Shown piece by piece: positions 47,601 to 60,296 of a stretch of DNA of 64,000 nt (positions within the stretch are counted from its first letter, which is position 1; the number at the start of each line of letters is the position of its first letter). Source of the DNA: Tetmemena sp. SeJ-2015 (taxonomy: Eukaryota; Ciliophora; Spirotrichea; Sporadotrichida; Oxytrichidae); assembly GCA_027382625.1 (NCBI GenBank), contig JAJKFJ010020759.1:1-64000 (forward strand). The letters run 5' to 3'. Under the pieces are notes generated by a model. It did not search any database. It worked only from the letters and a program-made list of their open reading frames with translations, and was not told the origin of the DNA. Made by a program: the position numbers and the translations under genes.

Positions 47601-47743
47601 AGCATCTGATGATGAGTTCTAAATCGGTGGTTGAAGCTCTTAAGATATCCAATGAGTATTTTCAACTGCAAGGCTTTCTCTTACTAATGGCTTAAGTCTT
47701 TAATTGAGAAATTAAGATAGAAGGAGATTGAAGATATAGACAT
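44639..47743 (-). CDS. Large disordered protein with C-terminal C4 zinc ribbon
   Basis: ATG 47,743 (MSISSISFYLNFSIKDLSHQ) leads into a basic helical N-terminus (KSFNHRFRTHHQMLKERSYI). SQQICSNLVSKLFTSTIVID and a long Gln/Asn/Ser-rich middle follow (47,000-45,050). It ends with the ribbon KFCTECGWRFRSDKDKFCGS then CGIKRA and TGA 44,639-44,641. The four Cys are spaced C-x2-C ... C-x2-C, a classic zinc-ribbon fold. Such ribbons at the end of disordered proteins can mediate protein or nucleic-acid contacts; here the target is unknown. Frame breaks near 47,456, 46,030 and 44,810 probably reflect introns (several GTGAG/AG edges) and IESs. It shares a 145-bp divergent upstream region with the next gene. 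Confidence 0.6.
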
Positions 47744-47888
47744 TTCATCAGGAAATGAAAATTGAACTATTAAAACAGTTGTTGCATTTATCTTATCAGC
47801 AGGCTTCATAGCCGATTAATTTAATTTTATCGTAGATTGAAGAATTAAAGTTTATTTAAGTAAGATTAACCCCTCATTGTATTCGATC

Positions 47889-48275
47889 ATGAACTATAAG
47901 AAATTCTACTGTGCAGATCCTATATTTTCATTATTTACGATCAAAATTGGATTTCCGCTCGCTCCTAGCAACTATTAACTATTTATTAGCGCATTCTTTT
48001 CCTAGCCTATCACAAAGGAGTTTCGAGATTTTGCAAACTCTGCTGCTGAATCTCCTCCGTCTACAGAAGACTGCTTTCGAAGAGAGTGATCTCTAAACTT
48101 TAAGACTTTATTTGTAATGTTTTCTATAGTGAACTTGGCAGAGGAAAGTGCCTTGTTTATTTCTTTACAAAATAAGATTAATGATAAATTAATAAACAGG
48201 GAATATAATAATTTATAAGCTGAAATAAAAGCAATCATAAAAGATCTTTAAGTATAGGAGATTGAAAAATACTGA
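47889..48275 (+). CDS. Small unknown protein, helical C-terminus
   Basis: ATG 47,889 (MNYKKFYCADPIFSLFTIKI) continues PLAPSNYQLFISAFFSQPIT and SAAESPPSTEDCFRRE. After an insert at about 48,088-48,130 it reads LAEESALFISLQNKINDKLI then a charged helix ending VQEIEKY at TGA 48,273-48,275, about 115 residues. It is divergent from the zinc-ribbon gene. No family recognised. Confidence 0.5.
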
Positions 48276-48713
48276 TTATCTGACGCACTCTGAAAAAGAT
48301 TCTTTTTAAAATCCTAAAATATTTATAATTTTGGATATTAATAAAATACCAAGAATATAATTCTTCTATCCCCTATTCATAATGAGATCTGTCTCTTTTG
48401 GGTCTTTTATTTGGACTTTTAATTATAAGAGAGAATTTTTTATTTTAGAAAGTTAGATTCTTTTACAAAATACACAGAATAAACTCTTAGAGACAGTATT
48501 TTATATATAATTTATACATTTTATGCGAATAACTTGCTCTTTTTCCTTTTTTATTGTCAAGCTGTTAGAGGTGATTATTTTAATTAGTGCGCATTTCAAG
48601 TTGTTATAAAGTGTAAATCTGCTAGGTATAAGTAGAAACCTAAATAATACATTGAGGCATGATAATCAAAAATAAGACATTTAAGAATACGATTAATCTT
48701 TCGAAAGAGAAAT

Positions 48714-49107
48714 ATAAAGAGAAATAAGTGAAGTGAATCGTGGGTTATAAGAATAAGAATTTATTTGTCTTTAAGCAAGAGGTTAGAGTCAATGAGAATG
48801 TTTTAAGGTTTGAGAAGAAAAGTAGGGTATGATATATTTTAATTATTAAATAGGAAAAGATTAGGTTTTAATTAAATTTAGACACCCCATTGGTTAATCA
48901 CTGATCTCTACAGAGAAATCCAATTAAACATTAGAGTTTTAATTACAGCTCTGATTATTATATTAAACACCAATCACTATTAGTTTTAATCTTTATTAGC
49001 CAATCACTGATCTCTATTTAATTTAGTCCCAATCACTTCTCTAATTAAGAATTGGGCTTTGATCTTATTCTTATAACCCACGATTCACTTCACTTATTTC
49101 TCTTTAT
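48714..49107. mobile_element. 0.4-kb element O with perfect 45-bp inverted ends
   Basis: 48,714-48,758 and 49,063-49,107 are exact reverse complements by reading (core GAATCGTGGGTTATAAGAA on the left). The centre is AT-rich with no gene. The perfect ends suggest a recently active miniature element. No target duplication could be fixed. The right end lies at the end of the C2HC zinc-finger gene. Confidence 0.7.
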
Positions 49108-49109
49108 TG

Positions 49110-51236
49110 CTTATTTTCTTTTAAATGATGTTAATTTTAGATAAATTTAGGAATTGGGGATTATTTGTAAAGGGATTACTAAAGTTACTTACAAGAACGA
49201 GCATTTAAGTTTAGTAATTTCAGTGAATTTATAGAGAGGAGCACTAATGGTAGCGAGAATACTACAAGCTCCTTCCTTTGTAGCGAATTCATTTTTCTAA
49301 ATTATTAATTCTAATTCTTAATAATGATGATTTTTTATTAAATTCTGTACCATATCTTAATTTCATCGCTGCTTGCATCTATCTAACTTATTCTCTTGAA
49401 ATTAGAGGGTCCATCTTCAGTATCACTTTGCTATTTTTGATACTTTTCCTTAATAATAGTGATTCTAGATCTTTGCACAGAGCTCTTGGCTAAAGTTTGT
49501 ACTTCACTGTGAGACAAATTAATTTAAATTAGAAGAGAGACTTAAAATTAGCAAAATCTGAGTCTCTGCTATCATCTCTTGTATAAACAGTCTTCTTGAG
49601 ATTTTACTTTTAGCAAATTAGCTGGTGCTTCTCAATTCTTTCTATGGCAAATTTCCTGCTGCAAAATTCGCACTCTTTTCTCACTCTCTCCTAACTAACA
49701 CTCTATTCATCATAAATTTCTATGAGATCCTCATAATTAAGTCTGTAATGAGGTGCTTTATAGTTCAAATTCTTTTGAGGTGGCTCTATTTCTCTCTAGA
49801 TGTAAGTATCAGAGTAATGATTAGCTTATTAATCCGAGGATGAGCTCTCTTTTGAATTTTCTTATCTTCGAAATGCTGAAAATTTATCATTCCCTAGCAA
49901 AGATTTGGGTTTTATAATATCTTAAGTTGATACTTGGTTACGAAGGTTAGACTTCCTATTTTGAGCTATCGCAAAACTGTTTCTAACTGTATCATTTATA
50001 TTGCTTTTCTACATTTGTGAGAACTTATCCATATGTTCTGAACTTCCTCCATCCTTGAATTGATGAATCGCAAGAATTTAAAACTCTTGATTTGTAACTG
50101 AAGATGGGACTACTGATTCCTTAGTCCATTCTCTTCTTTTCTAAGCTGAACTAAATTTACTTTCTACTTCAACGGATTTTCTTAATTCGTGAAGGGAATT
50201 CAAGTGCGCATCTTGTTTCAAGTTAGGGAAATTCATATCCTTGACCATGTAATAAATATATAATCTTCAATCTCAAAGCTTCTCTATGCCTCGAAAAAGA
50301 CAGCATCTTCTTGATTTGGCTCTATCTAACTTAAAAAATGATTATGTCATGGATTTCCTATGACTGATTCGTTTCATCTACATACCCTTGATTATTATAA
50401 AAAGAGTTATCTTCAGCTCGGCTCACTCTATCTTAGCCATAGTTTCTAATTTCTGCTTGTTGAAAGATCTTATTCTCTTCACTTTAGAGTGTCACCTCGC
50501 AATCTATTCAAATAAAAATTATTAAAGCATCTGAATCAGAAAGAGTGTCGATTGGGCCAGGAGCGTATATTTGGACGATCTAATGGTTATCCAGCTCAAC
50601 TTGATTTTGATATCCTATCCTAGCTTTAGAACTCCTGGATTCAGAAAATTTGTTTACAGGGCACTGCATTTTATGAGTCTAGAACTTCATAAAATTAAAA
50701 ATATCGATTATAAAAAATTTCTCCTCTTGGAACTATCTATGGCATACAGCACACTTTATGACATTGGAATTTGAGAGCTGCTTCATCGCTAGTTCATTGT
50801 ATAATTCTATATCTGATATCTTCATCTGCATGATAAGATTGGCTTCTCTCACGATCTGAAAATATGGTTAGCCTCTGAAGTCTTACTTACAAAGTGGAAT
50901 TAAATTGGAGGTTAGGGAAGCATCTATCTCTAATTGATGGGCCGTTTTTCTTGATCCTTGGCCCATTTCTTCTCACAAGATTTCAGATGAATTGGAAATG
51001 CTCTTCTTCCGAACTCTTGACCACTATTTTGAGTAAATATGCAACAAATTTGCTCACCATACAAAGCAAAAGAGTAGTATCATGTTTGGAGACACTTGAT
51101 ACAAAAATAAGAGATTGTTCAATATCTATGAGGGAGCAGACTTTGAATTTTCCTCCTCATCGTCACCTTGCGGCTAAGAACCTTTCTTTGGAGGTGAGTT
51201 GAACACCATAAAATTTTAAGAGTTGTTCTTTTGCAT
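49110..51236 (-). CDS. C2HC zinc-finger protein, ZNF474-like
   Basis: ATG 51,236 (MQKNNSQNFMVFNSPPKKGS) begins an acidic N-terminus. The first finger reads ICCIFTQNSGQEFGRRAFPI then HLKSCEKKWAKDQEKRP (about 51,060-50,940). It matches the C-x2-C/REFG/H-x3-C-KKW pattern of ZNF474-type C2HC domains, although the second Cys is displaced (probably a small insertion). A Glu/Gln/Ser-rich middle (NKIFQQAEIRNYGQDRVSRA) follows, then a second finger, CEFCSRKFAIERIEKHQLIC (about 49,690-49,630). The tail is Lys/Gln-rich. C2HC proteins of this type are often associated with cilia or sperm in animals; a role here is not shown. The stop could not be fixed; the frame stays open towards element O. Confidence 0.65.
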
Positions 51237-51576
51237 TCCACTTATGTGTAGTTGTGCTAAATGAGAGTTAGGATATTCTAAAATGAGAGTAAATTTCGAG
51301 TTACTTAGTTGAAAGTTTTTTGAATTCTTGAAAGATTAATGGTGGCTGACTAGCTCTTATTTTCTAAATAAATTTAATTTGTTAATTTATTTAAAATTCT
51401 ATAATTCCCTTCTCTCTCCCTAAGAACTGATTTAACTTCCACAGCATTCCTCTATCAAAAATTCTCTATTTCTATTCTCCACTACACTCCGATGAAACAC
51501 TTAATGGTGATTCAAGTATATTCTTTTTAATGTTAAAAAATAATTAAAATAGAATCCAACTCGAACTACTACAATA

Positions 51577-54238
51577 ATGGATATTAATTTTTTCCAAAAA
51601 AGATACAAGAACAATTTACTCATAATCCTTAGCATCATAAATGCATTTTAATTTTTGATAAGTCTCTTGGAGTAAATTTCTGGTCATTTCTATACGTAGA
51701 ATAAGATATTTACTCAATTTATGAATATTTCTTTTTTAATTTTTTTATATATTACAGTGCAGATACAACCCTGTTGATGTTTAAATGGTCAATTTTAGTA
51801 ATACTGTTAAAGGATGCGTGATTGAAACAACTTAGCATCTTTAACCAGAGGAATTTGCTTCTCTATTAAAGATCTCGCAAAATTTAGTTCTTGAGGAGCT
51901 CATGTATCCCTAATTTGAATAACCAGTTGAGCGATCAAACTTAATAAAAATTAAATTAACTTCCAAATTGCAGAAGAAATTGCTATTAAACAGTAGTTTG
52001 ATTCATATTTTTAAGGTATGATAAATTTTTATTTTGCTTTTAAGCATTAATAAAAAAGCCTTTTTATAAATCTTATTAGATAATTCTCCTCTATTAATCT
52101 TTTGGTCATTCTAGTTATTAAAATAAGGAATTCACTATTATTTTATATATTTTATAGAAATGAAGAGTTTGATTTTTACTAGAAGAAGATAAAAACTACC
52201 TATTCTGAAGAATTGATGCTAAGGGGATAGTTTTTGAATTAAATCGCATTGTATTTTATTGATGGAATAAGAGAGGATTAAAAAATAAAATCTATTGCTC
52301 GAACAAAGATTGAATCTACTGTAAGCTTTACAAGAATTCTTAAAAGACACAGATTTTAAAATTTTAACTCTGGAAGACTGGTCTTTATCATTGGCAGACA
52401 TAAACAATAATTCATTACTAGAATTTCAAAATCTAGCAAGAGATAAAACAAAAATAGCACATTTAATTTATTTAGAGAGAGTGATAGAGCAAAATTTTTA
52501 TAGATTGTCAATAAGGACAAATTTTCTGACAAGATTGATACATTAACAGAGAGAACTAATATACCACTATCAAAAGTCAACTATTTTGAAATTATTGATT
52601 GTGAGATTAGTATAAATAAAAAATATTTCAATAATTTATAATAATCGATACGATAACAAATTTAAACTCAATACTAAAATAAGTAAAACTTTATGAATTC
52701 TACCGTTAGCAGTAAGAATTTATTAATAAATTTTCGTCCCTATAGTCCATTTGGTGATAATTTTTTATTAAAAAATATTTTTAAGATTTATTATATCTAT
52801 TGTTATTTTAAAATTTTTTTAAATTATAATTTTGCAATGTTTTAATTTTTGCAAATAATTTGATAATAGACTTCGTCAGGAAAGTTTCATAGCTTTTAGG
52901 GCGTTGAAGTTTAAAAACAACATACTGTAGAGGTACTAAACTTCACCTTCTGGTATATCAACAATGATTTCTCGATTGAGGCAACTAAGTCGCATATTTA
53001 AATCTATATAAATTTATTCAACTTTTTTTTAAGCAATGCATGATCGTCTTCTTATTTATTTTAGTTCAGAGAATTGAACACAACACACGGGAACTTCATT
53101 ATATCTTATTTTTTATTAAGGGAAGCTCTTTAAAATTAGGGCTGATGAAGTTCATAGAGAAGACTAATTTATTTGCCTCGATTCCATTTTACGTAAAATT
53201 AGACCATGTCCTCAAACTTAGAATATCACACTTTAAATATAATTTTGATCATTTAAACACAAAATATTTATTCCCTATTTTAATTAGTAATTTGAAAAAA
53301 TTCAATTGATATGAAGTATTAAATTAGAAAGTTAATTTTCGGTGCGCACCTGCACTAGGCCCCGGTCCCCCTTTTTCCCTAAAGGGTCTCGGGTTTTTGT
53401 ATCCTTTGGCTGGGGGTGATCTTAAAAAGACGGGGGAAAAATGGCGGGGCTGAACCCCGGGGGGAAAGGTGGTCGAAATCAGCTCACTGAAAATAATCAA
53501 AGGTGAGTGGTCTTCCACGACCCTCCCAATCCTTTTAGGGTGGAGGGATTGATCATGGGCAAAACTCAGTCATGCACTGACAAAACCAAACATAAGAAGC
53601 AGCGACTTGCCTCGATCGGGTGCTACCCATTATTTTTTTTTCCTTTAGTTTTTTTTTTTTTACGGTACGCAGAATACGTCTGCTCAGAGTGTGAGATGGC
53701 GGGGGGTGCCAATCTTATTTATGCCGGGGGGGCCCTATAATTCCCCTAATTATTACAATTGATACGATCCAATTAAGTCAGCCTAGATATTTATTTTAAA
53801 TGAGGATATTTTTTAATTTGATATAGTCCTACCCTATTTTTTTGAGTTTATATTATTAAAACAGAAAAAATAATTACTTATCCAATTCTTTATAGAAATT
53901 TATCTTTTCCATTTTTCCCTTTTATTTCTTTAAAGTGAATTAAATATGAAAATTTGCCCCAAAAATAGATATGAAACTGTTCAATAAAATCAGACTAAAA
54001 ATATAATTCAGTGAGTAAATAAGAAAATAAGACATATTAATTAAATAATGCTTAATCTTCGCATAAACAAAAGTCTTTAGAGTAATATTTATAATAAATT
54101 TATTATAATTTTAATATCACTCTCACAGAAGTTCCTCGCAAGAGTTTGAAATCTCTCTATACTAAAACTGAGTTTGTTGTTCTCTAGAAAATTATAGTTT
54201 CATCAAAAAGCTATTGTTCCCCAGGAATATTTTTATGA
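51577..54238 (+). CDS. Hint-like family member F, diverged
   Basis: ATG 51,577 (MDINFFQKRYKNNLLIILSI) provides a hydrophobic signal. KGCVIETTQHLQPEEFASLL (about 51,805-51,865) aligns with the SGCILEIIRSTLPNE segment of A. TTYSEELMLRGQFLNQIALY (52,195-52,255) aligns with RYREELELRAKF. KIRADEVHREDQFI (about 53,135-53,180) aligns with KIRSEDLKIGDKLV but lacks the GD pair. TEVPRKSLKSLYTKTEFVVL then QKIIVSSKSYCSPG (54,125-54,230) is the terminal segment, TGA 54,236-54,238. Loss of GD argues that the Hint-like part is inactive if it is one. A TBE relic separates the last two segments. Confidence 0.5.
53330..53760. mobile_element. GC-rich TBE-type relic inside gene F
   Basis: GAAGCAGCGACTTGCCTCG, TCTGCTCAGAGTGTGAGATG and GGGGGGCCCTATAATTCCCC match the right-hand third of the element in gene B (26,100-26,345). 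The C4A4 tips are missing. It stands out as a GC-rich island in AT-rich surroundings. It is non-coding now. Confidence 0.65.
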
Positions 54239-55210
54239 GCATAAAATTAAATTAAAGAAAGCTCTAATTAATTTTTTTCGAGTGAAAAAGAGACAATTTT
54301 GAGTTTTGGCCAAACCTAAATTTAATAAATTATAATTTTCTAAAAAATTATCAAATTTGAATTTCAATAATTTTCTCAATAATATTTATCTTAAAGGATA
54401 AAAAAATAAATAGACAATTTTCACTTTATAAAATAGATTTAATTTTGAATAATTAAACAGCAAATATTGATTAAAATGATAAAGAGGGAGTTCCTCCTTT
54501 GCTGATGTAAGGTTTTTTCTTCTTTTCTTCAACTTGTCGGAAAGCCAAAATAAAGCAAATAAGATATCCATCTTTAGCTAACTACAGCATCTTTCTGCAG
54601 CGAAATATTATATGTATTGCTCCTAAACATGCTTATCACTAATTACAAATTTGCATTGTATATAACTCTTAACTAAGTTCTTCCAAGCAAAAGAAGAAAG
54701 AACTTTAGATTTTTAAAATTTAAAGCTGAACCTACTAATTAAACGACGACTTAATTTGAGATAGATAACATTTTAAACTTTTATGAAATTAAATAACCCC
54801 AGTAGAAACAAAATTTAATCAGTAGAAGATATAGCACATAAACTTATGTTAAGAAGGATTGATTATGTCTCAAAACATTTGGAACGATAAAAATCACAGC
54901 CTAAGTTTTTTAAGGAAAAAAATGATATTTATAATAATTTCAATTATAGGCTCTTAATCTTTATTAACTCGATGTAAAATATATATTGTCTATGTCAGAA
55001 ATGTCTGATGCTTATATACAAGCGTATATTATTTATATTGCATTTATTTATGACGTTTTCTTTATAAATAAATTTTTTATCTTAAAACAATGAGCTATAT
55101 TACATAAAATCTGAAAGTATTCTGGGAAGATACTGAAATTTTAGATAGAAAAAATTGTAAAATAATATAATCAAAATTAAAGCATTAAATCCTTAATAAA
55201 ACTTTTTACA
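54239..55210. other. AT-rich intergenic stretch between genes F and E
   Basis: No supported gene or repeat seen on either strand. Short open frames are explained by base composition. Confidence 0.35.
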
Positions 55211-58200
55211 ATGATGCCTTCTACGAAATAAAAAGTAGTAAAAGCATCTTCACTACTATTCTTTTTTTTATTCTTTTTGGTTGGAATGATAATTTCTCTT
55301 TGTAAAAGCCACATTTATAGCAATGAAAATATAATAATTTGCAACCTTAACAAAAATATTTTCGTATCGGACATAGACAGCTAAAATCAAGTTGGTTGCT
55401 TGCAATTCTATATTGCATATTTAATTAAAAAATACCAAATCTAAGTTAGAGTTATAAATTTATAGCTATATTATTTAATTAATATATCTAATTAAATTAT
55501 TGATTTATTAATACAGATTGTGATAAACTTTTTAGTTGAGAACAATAAAGTGTTTGATAATTTTAGATTTAAAATGATTGCAAAAATAATCCTTTCGAAA
55601 AAGATTTATATAGGTATTTTAGTGATAATCATTTCCATTTAACCTTTTTATTTAAATATATAAAGTTTAATTTCATTTGTAATTAATAATTTAGTTATTT
55701 GAAAAAATAAGTAAGCAATAGCGCTTTGGAGTATTAAAATATCTTATAAATACAAAATAACATGATTTACTAAAAATATGGCTACCCAGATATTCATCAT
55801 ACGTCAAGAACTATTGACCGAGTTATTTTTTTTAAAAAAGGTAATAAAGAAATAAACTTATTTCTATTCTTAAGATGCTTGCTTATTTAATATTTTAAAT
55901 AAAAATCAATTTAATATGAAGAACCTATCTAAACTCTTTAGATAGAAACATAATTAGATTATTTTTAATCATTATTTAATTATAATAAATTATACAGATA
56001 ATAACTGTTAAAAAACGTAGTGATCAAAAATATATTTATCGCCATTCTATATTAATCTTACAAATACTTCGATGGAAGATTTAGAAGAAATTGCATATAA
56101 GGAATAATGGGAATATTTTATACTTTTAAGCATATATATTTACGCAATATTTTTAATTAAAAAAAATACTTTTAAGCATGCCAAATTCTTTTGCAATATT
56201 TTCAAATCTATATTCTTACTTTTTCTAAAAATTAAAGAAATTTAATGATTTATTTTCTTCTTTTTCATAAGAGCTTTGACATTTTAAATAATTTAAGTTG
56301 ATTAAATATTTTGATAGCTTACCCCAGCCTAGCTCTTTATAATAGATAAATATGAGAAGCGATTTTATAAACGTAGTAAAATAAAGGAGGGAGAGAGTAA
56401 AATTAAAGACAGGATTCTCAGAAAGTTTTCAATAAAGGATAGAAAAAGCTTTCAATAAGACATACTGGTCCAAATATAATTACAAGATTCAAAACTACGT
56501 TCTAGATATATATATAATTCATTACAAATATTCCATTATATCTTTCTTTAATTATGCTTAAATTAGTGCTCCAATTGTAAGGATAAAATTTTAGAAATCT
56601 ATTTCATTAAAAAAGGTATAATTATGTTTGGATTCCTGTTTAAATCCCTATATAGCTTGGGAAACTATGAAATCAGACTGCATATCTTCGTTAAAAATTA
56701 TGATAACTTTAGATTCTAGATGGTCTCTCTTTATTTTTCAGGTAAATGTTATAAATGCTTTTATTATGAGATTTTTAATAAGATAATTATTACATTCATA
56801 CTAATTTGAATGTAGATATCTTGGATGAATTCGAGCAAAAGATTATAAGCATAAATTTGGTAGAGTTGGAAGTATCTTTTTTTTATTTGCAAGGAATGAA
56901 TGCTGAGTAGATAGATGCTTACATAGACGAGTAAATAGCTTTGAAGGAGTCAAAGTCCTCCAACAGCAGCCTGAGCCCAGCCAATTTTATTATTATTCTA
57001 CGAACAACAAGAAAATACAGAGAAAGGATTTGTTCCAACTCAATTAAAGAAACAAAACTACAAAGGCGCTTAAGATCAGCTATGACTAATATAGGATAAA
57101 TACGATTTGGTAATTACGATAACAAATACAAGGATATATTCATTTGAATTTCTATATGTAACTTATATTATTTTGCATGTCTTTGGCGCAGGTTCTTGTT
57201 CTCTTCGTCTCTTGAATTTATTCCTATTTTTTTGTTTCTGAAAATAGTATATTCCCTTCATATTAGTTTACTTGCCCTCTCTTTGCTCTAAAATCCAACT
57301 TAAACAAAACATTTGCAAATCTTACATTCGTGAAAGGTAAGAGCATTCTCTCCTGACTGAATCTGTGCACTTTCCTCTAAGTCTGAGCTCATTTTCAAGT
57401 TTCTCGAATGCATTTGAGGAGTTCCAAGGTGCCGACTAGCTCAACTATAAAACCACATTTCTTAGTGAATGCAACGGATAAATGAAATTAATTAGAGCTA
57501 AACCCAAAAAAAGTATCAATAATGGGATAATAATCTCAAAGGTTTACTTACCTCTTTATGCTTTAGATTCTTGTAAGGAGAAACTTTCGTGATGAAAAAG
57601 TGAATTCTGAACTCCCCACTCTGCCATTATGATTTTCTAATTAGAAATTGAATTGATTTATTTATTTTTAATTAGTAAATTGCTGTTGACGCTCTCATTA
57701 AATTTACAAAAGAATTAGTTTTTATTACCTTAATCACATAATCGTATTTGACCTATAATTAGTTTTAGATGTCACTATCTCTAAACAACAATCTTATTTT
57801 CATTTTATCATCAACGGGATTTTTAAATTTAGTTGTTAATGCATGGCATTAGATTTAAAAATATTATAAAAATAAACTAATTTACTAAAGAAATATTATG
57901 AATAAGATTAAATTAGGATTATCTAAAATTCTACCACAACTGTTGTTATTACTAATTTATTTCATGCATGAAGATTAATATTTTGCATAATTTCACAGTT
58001 ACAAAGATTTGTCAAGAGTTCAAGTGAAAATAAATAACATCAAATATTTTTAAGTAAAAATAAAATTTAAAGCAAACTTAATTTTAGGTAATTACTTAAT
58101 AAAAGATAGATTTTGATTTTTTACTTATTTAAGTATAAATATAAATCTCAGGATTTTTTAGGTAAAATGTAATGCACATTTATAGAGATAAGAATTTAAT

Positions 58201-59458
58201 GGGAAATAAAAGACCAACAGAATGAAATTAGTAGCAAGTAAACAAAGAGTTAATTTTTCATGCTAGATATCCCTAATGACTTTCTCTCATGAGTGTAAAC
58301 AAATATATAAATCATATTGGACGTAAGAATTATAATTTAAAATATCTTTAAGCCACCTGCTCAATTCAACCTATGAAGAGTATAAATGCGAAAAATTATA
58401 GTAAAATGTATTTAAATATCACATATTAAGAGCATAATAAACAAAAATTACTTAATTGTTTATTTCTAAAAATAATTATTTGTATGCAGTGGTTAAATCA
58501 TAAAATGAGTCTCACTATGAGCTTTTAAAATATAAAATTTTTATGCTCAAGAAAATTAGAGCTGATGAATTAGTAATAGGAGATATACAGTTGATAGATA
58601 GAAGATTTGACTCACAGATCCTTAAAGGTGCAATAAAAGACTGTATATTTATTATACTAGAGAATCTAATACATGATCAAAGTTCACAGAAATTAAATAG
58701 AGAGATCATATCTTTAAAAAGAGATAAGTATGTATATTCCGTCTTAATATAAAGACATTTAATTTTTAATGGAGGAGAAGTGAGGCATGCGAATTAGTGC
58801 AAGTGCACTAAGTTTCTTAAGAATTTTGCATTTTATTCTTCACTATTAATTTAAACTATTGTTGTTAAAGTGTTGGCTGGCTCCTTTGAATGATATCGTC
58901 AGAAAGTGTTCTTGCTGAAGATTATTTTTTTAAATTTCTTGGATCGTATCAAAAGTGTTCAATAGTTTTATGATGTGAGTTTGAGTGAAATGCTCTCAAT
59001 ATAACTTGAATCTCTATTGGTGGAGCAGGTTTTGTTCTTATCCTTAGCATTGATATTGTCAATGGTGTCGGAGGGCTACTTTGTTTTAAGAGTGTCCAGA
59101 TTGCAGATGTAGATGGTGTTATTCAGGCTGATGGTTTCCACATTTAAATTAATAGATTATAGCATTTTAAAAAGCAAAATATTATGAATTAGCAAACAAG
59201 AACTCAACAAGCATGTATTTCCAATAATCATGACCTTCGATCACCTATTAAATTCTCGAGTATATCATTTTAGACATCTAAGATGTCGAAGTTCCTCAAA
59301 ATTTCATGGTTAATTTCAAGCTTTTGAACGAGTTATATGTTATCGACTAAATCATCATAAGTCATTAAGGCTATTGCGAAAGAGCACCAACCATAAATGA
59401 GTTCAAAATTAATCAACAAGTAAGCAAGATTTTCATCCTTAAATCAATACTTCCATGA
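55211..59458 (+). CDS. Hint-like family member E, diverged
   Basis: ATG 55,211 (MMPSTKQKVVKASSLLFFFL) is a strong signal peptide. ICNLNKNIFVSDIDSQNQVG then CLQFYI (55,340-55,420) aligns with the N-terminal Cys segment of A. NYEIRLHIFVKNYDNFRFQ (about 56,660-56,725) matches the beta-rich segment otherwise seen only in A. A helical segment runs 56,815-57,010. LVITITNTRIYSFEFLY (about 57,110-57,165) aligns with the ITKQ segment. SHYELLKYKIFMLKKIR then ADELVIGDIQLI (58,508-58,596) keeps the His and GD. VEVPQNFMVNFKLLNELYVI then DQIIISHQGYCERAPT (59,285-59,390) is the terminal segment, TGA 59,456-59,458. Long AT-rich inserts separate the segments. It is one of two members retaining every segment seen in the family. 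Confidence 0.55.
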
Positions 59459-60296
59459 TTATGTTTACAATTTATAGAATCAAAAACTATATTTAAGAAA
59501 TATCCAGTCCGATTATGGATCTATTTTTTTAATTTAGATATGGTCAAGTAAAAATTGTAAAAAATATTATCCGTTCAGCCCAGATTGTTTACTGACTGTT
59601 AAAGGGCCAGCTTATAATGTAAGTAACTGCTTTTTAATATTGAACAGAACTTTTAGAGTTTCACTCTATTTTAGATTTTTAGATGATGTAATATACAGAA
59701 ATCGAAATGTATCATTCGATGATATATAAAAACCCAAAACCCCATAATATGATAAGAAAGTGAAAATAAGTTGTTTATAATTAATTTCTTTATTATACTT
59801 ATAATCATGCTAAATTTTAACCCTAAACAGGGAATCTAAAGTCTTCTAGGAAGGTACCTTGTCTGTCTCATATTCTCTGAAATTTATAACTTTAAGTGCT
59901 TCCTCTATCTCAGATAATTCTGAGTGTTAGGTTTCATAGGTTGCTTGATTATTTTTTTTTTTATAACTTTTCAAAGGTTCTGATACTGTCTTGTTGCGAA
60001 TAATATTGCATCATCTTCACTTTCCAACACTAGTAGCATTCCTCTGGTTTCATATCGCGTTCAAGTAATATTTGCAACTATAGACTAAATTCCAACTGGC
60101 ACTGAACCGTTGACCAAGTCTTCTCTATGGAAGTACGTGTTCCTTGCACGTGCTTCCTCAATTTTTCTCTTCTTACAACTCTGTTGAAGTCCATGACATT
60201 CCGATCTGTTCAAAGTTTATCATGATGTTCCTGCTGGCTTGAAATCTCTGTGCCGAATCCAAGTATGATTGCAACTAAAACATCCTTTTAAGGAGA

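Noticed and set aside
49625..51202. Three plus-strand frames of 67-102 codons
   Set aside because: They lie antisense to the C2HC zinc-finger gene, whose motifs are clear on the minus strand.
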